Assembly (NCBI GenBank): GCA_007124395.1
Contig: SLFF01000186.1
Location: 1-6,714 of the forward strand
DNA: 6,714 bases
Source: Thermomicrobiaceae bacterium
GTDB lineage: Bacteria; Chloroflexota; Chloroflexia; Thermomicrobiales; Thermomicrobiaceae
Direction of reading: 5' to 3'
Below are positions 5,712 to 6,714 of the stretch, piece by piece. Each line of letters opens with the position of its first letter. The stretch's first letter is position 1. Position numbers and translations under genes: made by a program. Under the pieces are notes generated by a model. That model made no database searches, was not told the DNA's origin, and worked only from the letters and a program-made list of their open reading frames with translations.

Positions 5712-5842
5712 TGATACATCGTTTCGCGAGTGATTCGATCGGCTGGCAAACCGCTGTGCTGCATATTCAGCGTGGTAGTACAGGAATTGCGTTTCCATGG
5801 TGAGGACGCTAGCTTGATCACTCGACAGTCAGATGGGGCAAG

Positions 5843-6091
5843 ATGACAGACGATCCCAATGGAGAACACCAGCCGAGGCGTCGGACGTCCGTCGATATGA
5901 CCGAACGCCAGAAGCAGCGGGAGTCCGGACAGCTCGAAGAGTCTCAGCAACAGGATCCTGATCAGCCACCGCGTGATCAGGATTTGCTGGAAGCCATCGG
6001 CAGTGAGTTCGAGCGGACGATTGAATCAGGTGATCCGTGGGAGTCGTTCACCCGCAACACGAGGCGGCTCTGGCGCGGGCTGCTTGGCTGA
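5843..6091 (+). CDS. small acidic/Gln-rich hypothetical protein
   Basis: An 82-residue, highly hydrophilic protein not recognised as any family. Residues 1-47 are rich in Gln, Glu, Asp, Arg and Pro, and presumably disordered. Residues 47-63 (DLLEAIGSEFERTIESG) look helical. The C-terminus SFTRNTRRLWRGLLG (68-82) is basic with Trp and Leu. Codon use resembles the neighbours, and GGGG at 5835-5838 precedes the ATG by 4 bases. An unusually long inverted repeat (5945-5989) lies within the coding sequence. The protein is soluble with no Cys. The partner and role are unknown; a small adaptor or nucleic-acid-associated protein would fit the composition but is not shown. Confidence 0.55.
   Translation: MTDDPNGEHQPRRRTSVDMTERQKQRESGQLEESQQQDPDQPPRDQDLLEAIGSEFERTIESGDPWESFTRNTRRLWRGLLG
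5945..5989. repeat. long inverted repeat inside the small ORF
   Basis: ATCCTGATCA (5955-5964) and TGATCAGGAT (5974-5983) are perfect 10-bp inverted complements around a 9-base loop. CAGCAA (5945-5950) and TTGCTG (5984-5989) continue the pairing across a 4-base left-side bulge (CAGG). Together they give 16 base pairs. It encodes part of the Gln/Asp/Pro-rich region of the 82-residue protein. It could be an mRNA hairpin, a DNA-binding dyad or a by-product of the low-complexity codons. Confidence 0.6.
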
Positions 6092-6132
6092 ACAATGGCG
6101 TTCGATGTAGGGGACGACTGCCCTCACCCCGA

Positions 6133-6156
6133 CCCTCTCCCAATACTGGGAGAGGG
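6133..6156. repeat. intergenic palindromic repeat (REP-like)
   Basis: CCCTCTCCCA (6133-6142) and TGGGAGAGGG (6147-6156) form a perfect 10-bp stem with a 4-base loop (ATAC), preceded by CCCTCACCCCGA. Sequences of this style, reading CCCTCACCCC then CCTCTCCC and GGGAGAGG, recur as dispersed intergenic repeats in several bacterial genomes, and their frames give junk peptides such as HPDPLPILGEGE. The position 42 bases after the small ORF stop means it may also act as its transcription end, although no T-run follows. Confidence 0.6.
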
Positions 6157-6238
6157 AGAATGTCTTGTGAGTAAACCGCTTCGTCTCAACGTTCCCACGA
6201 CACTCCAATCGGAAGCAAGCACATCAACCCGTGAAGCC

Positions 6239-6344
6239 GTCATCCTGAGCTTGTCGAAGGACCTGAGATGTCCCGACACGGTCCCCTTCCGGGCACCCGT
6301 ATACGCATCGGACGTCAGGGATCTCTCGACAAGCTCGGAATGAC
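6239..6344. repeat. 106-bp MITE-like element with inverted ends
   Basis: The left end (6239-6265, beginning GTCATCCTGAGCTTGTCGA) and the reverse complement of the right end (6344-6318, beginning GTCATTCCGAGCTTGTCGA) agree at 20 of 27 positions. Agreement is 17 of the first 19. They flank about 52 bases of unrelated sequence. Ends of this kind (TCATCCTGAGCTTGTCGAAGG) are a familiar dispersed repeat in many bacterial genomes. No transposase or clear target duplication is seen. The right end also supplies TCTCGACA (6324-6331), pairing with TGTCGAGA (6350-6357), a stem starting 8 bases beyond the hpt stop. The insertion may therefore provide hpt with a 3' hairpin. Confidence 0.6.
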
Positions 6345-6365
6345 ACAGGTGTCGAGACTGGGCGG

Positions 6366-6714
6366 TTACCCCTCCAGCGCCGGACCGGACTCGTAGACAT
6401 CCTTTTTGAGAACGCAGACAAACGGCAGGTTACGATACAGCTCCCGGTAGTCCAGCCCGTAGCCAACCACGAACTCGTTGGGGATTTCGAATCCGATGTA
6501 CCGAACGTTGACCGGCGCCAGTCGCCGATCGGCCTTGTCCAGCAAGGCACAAACCCGGAGGCTCGCCGGTTTTCGCTCCCTCAGGCGCTCCAGCAGAAAA
6601 TCCATCGTTACACCGGTGTTGACGATGTCTTCCACCAGCAGAACATGCTGTCCTTCAATGTCCAGATCGAGGTCCTTATCGATCTGCACACCGTCATCCA
6701 CGGCCCGGGTCAGC
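6366..6714 (-). CDS. hpt: hypoxanthine phosphoribosyltransferase, C-terminal part
   Basis: The last 115 codons of Hpt; the 5' end lies beyond the right edge of the window. The enzyme joins PRPP to hypoxanthine (and often guanine) in purine salvage, in the cytoplasm. Seen: the VDDGVQIDKDLDLDIEGQHVLL approach, then the PRPP-binding loop VEDIVNTGVTM, Lys in LLDKADRR (purine contact), and IGFEIPNEFVVGYGLDYRELYRNLP. The last segment holds the base-stacking Phe, the metal-binding Asp of GLDY and the pyrophosphate-binding Arg. In well-studied homologues the loop reads VEDI(I/V)DTG, with the second Asp serving as general base; here it is Asn (codon AAC). A GTG at 6699-6701 is an internal Val, not the start, because the frame continues to the edge. 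The family call is secure despite truncation. Confidence 0.95.
   Translation of the reverse strand, partial: LTRAVDDGVQIDKDLDLDIEGQHVLLVEDIVNTGVTMDFLLERLRERKPASLRVCALLDKADRRLAPVNVRYIGFEIPNEFVVGYGLDYRELYRNLPFVCVLKKDVYESGPALEG

Noticed and set aside
5727..5824. CGAGTGAT/ATCACTCG inverted pair between the two small ORFs
   Set aside because: Arms are only 8 bases and 82 bases apart, which is compatible with chance.
6095..6343. Open frame of 82 codons on the plus strand with peptides such as HPDPLPILGEGE and VILSLSKD
   Set aside because: It reads through both intergenic repeat elements; these peptides are typical false translations of dispersed repeats, and no gene-like domain is present.

Overview
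The window is moderately GC-rich bacterial chromosome holding short, mostly independent housekeeping and accessory genes. The GC level, the style of the membrane glycosyltransferase plus zinc-ribbon methyltransferase pair, and the variant cold-shock protein would fit a Chloroflexota (Thermomicrobia-like) bacterium. That is an inference from protein style, not a database match. No rRNA, tRNA, CRISPR array, transposase or phage gene is visible.

Left part (1-2189): a short non-coding lead leads into a BCP-type thiol peroxidase (220-699, +). It converges on a six-helix membrane protein (764-1453, -) across a perfect hairpin. The membrane protein gene is divergent from a TetR/AcrR-type regulator (1536-2189, +). 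Their 82-base intergenic region holds two opposed promoters and a near-perfect 27-bp dyad overlapping both -10 boxes, the classic layout of an autoregulated TetR circuit.

Middle (2223-4824): a large GT39/ArnT-like membrane glycosyltransferase is followed, 4 bases downstream or overlapping, by a SAM methyltransferase with an N-terminal zinc ribbon. This is probably a two-gene operon for surface glycan or lipid modification. It ends at a hairpin that also serves, with a better U-rich tail, the oppositely oriented cold-shock gene (4925-5149, -). The cold-shock gene has a short leader with two tandem hairpins. One of them buries a ribosome-binding site, so it is a candidate temperature-responsive leader.

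Right part (5300-6714): two small hydrophilic proteins of unknown function (5445-5711 and 5843-6091, +), the second carrying a long hairpin inside its coding sequence. Next come two intergenic palindromic repeat elements (6133-6156 and 6239-6344). Last is the 3' part of hypoxanthine phosphoribosyltransferase (hpt, -), cut by the window edge, with an Asn where the family's catalytic Asp is expected.

I found no clearly new multi-gene system. The most interesting signals are the TetR operator architecture, the cold-shock leader, the hairpin inside the small ORF and the Hpt active-site substitution.
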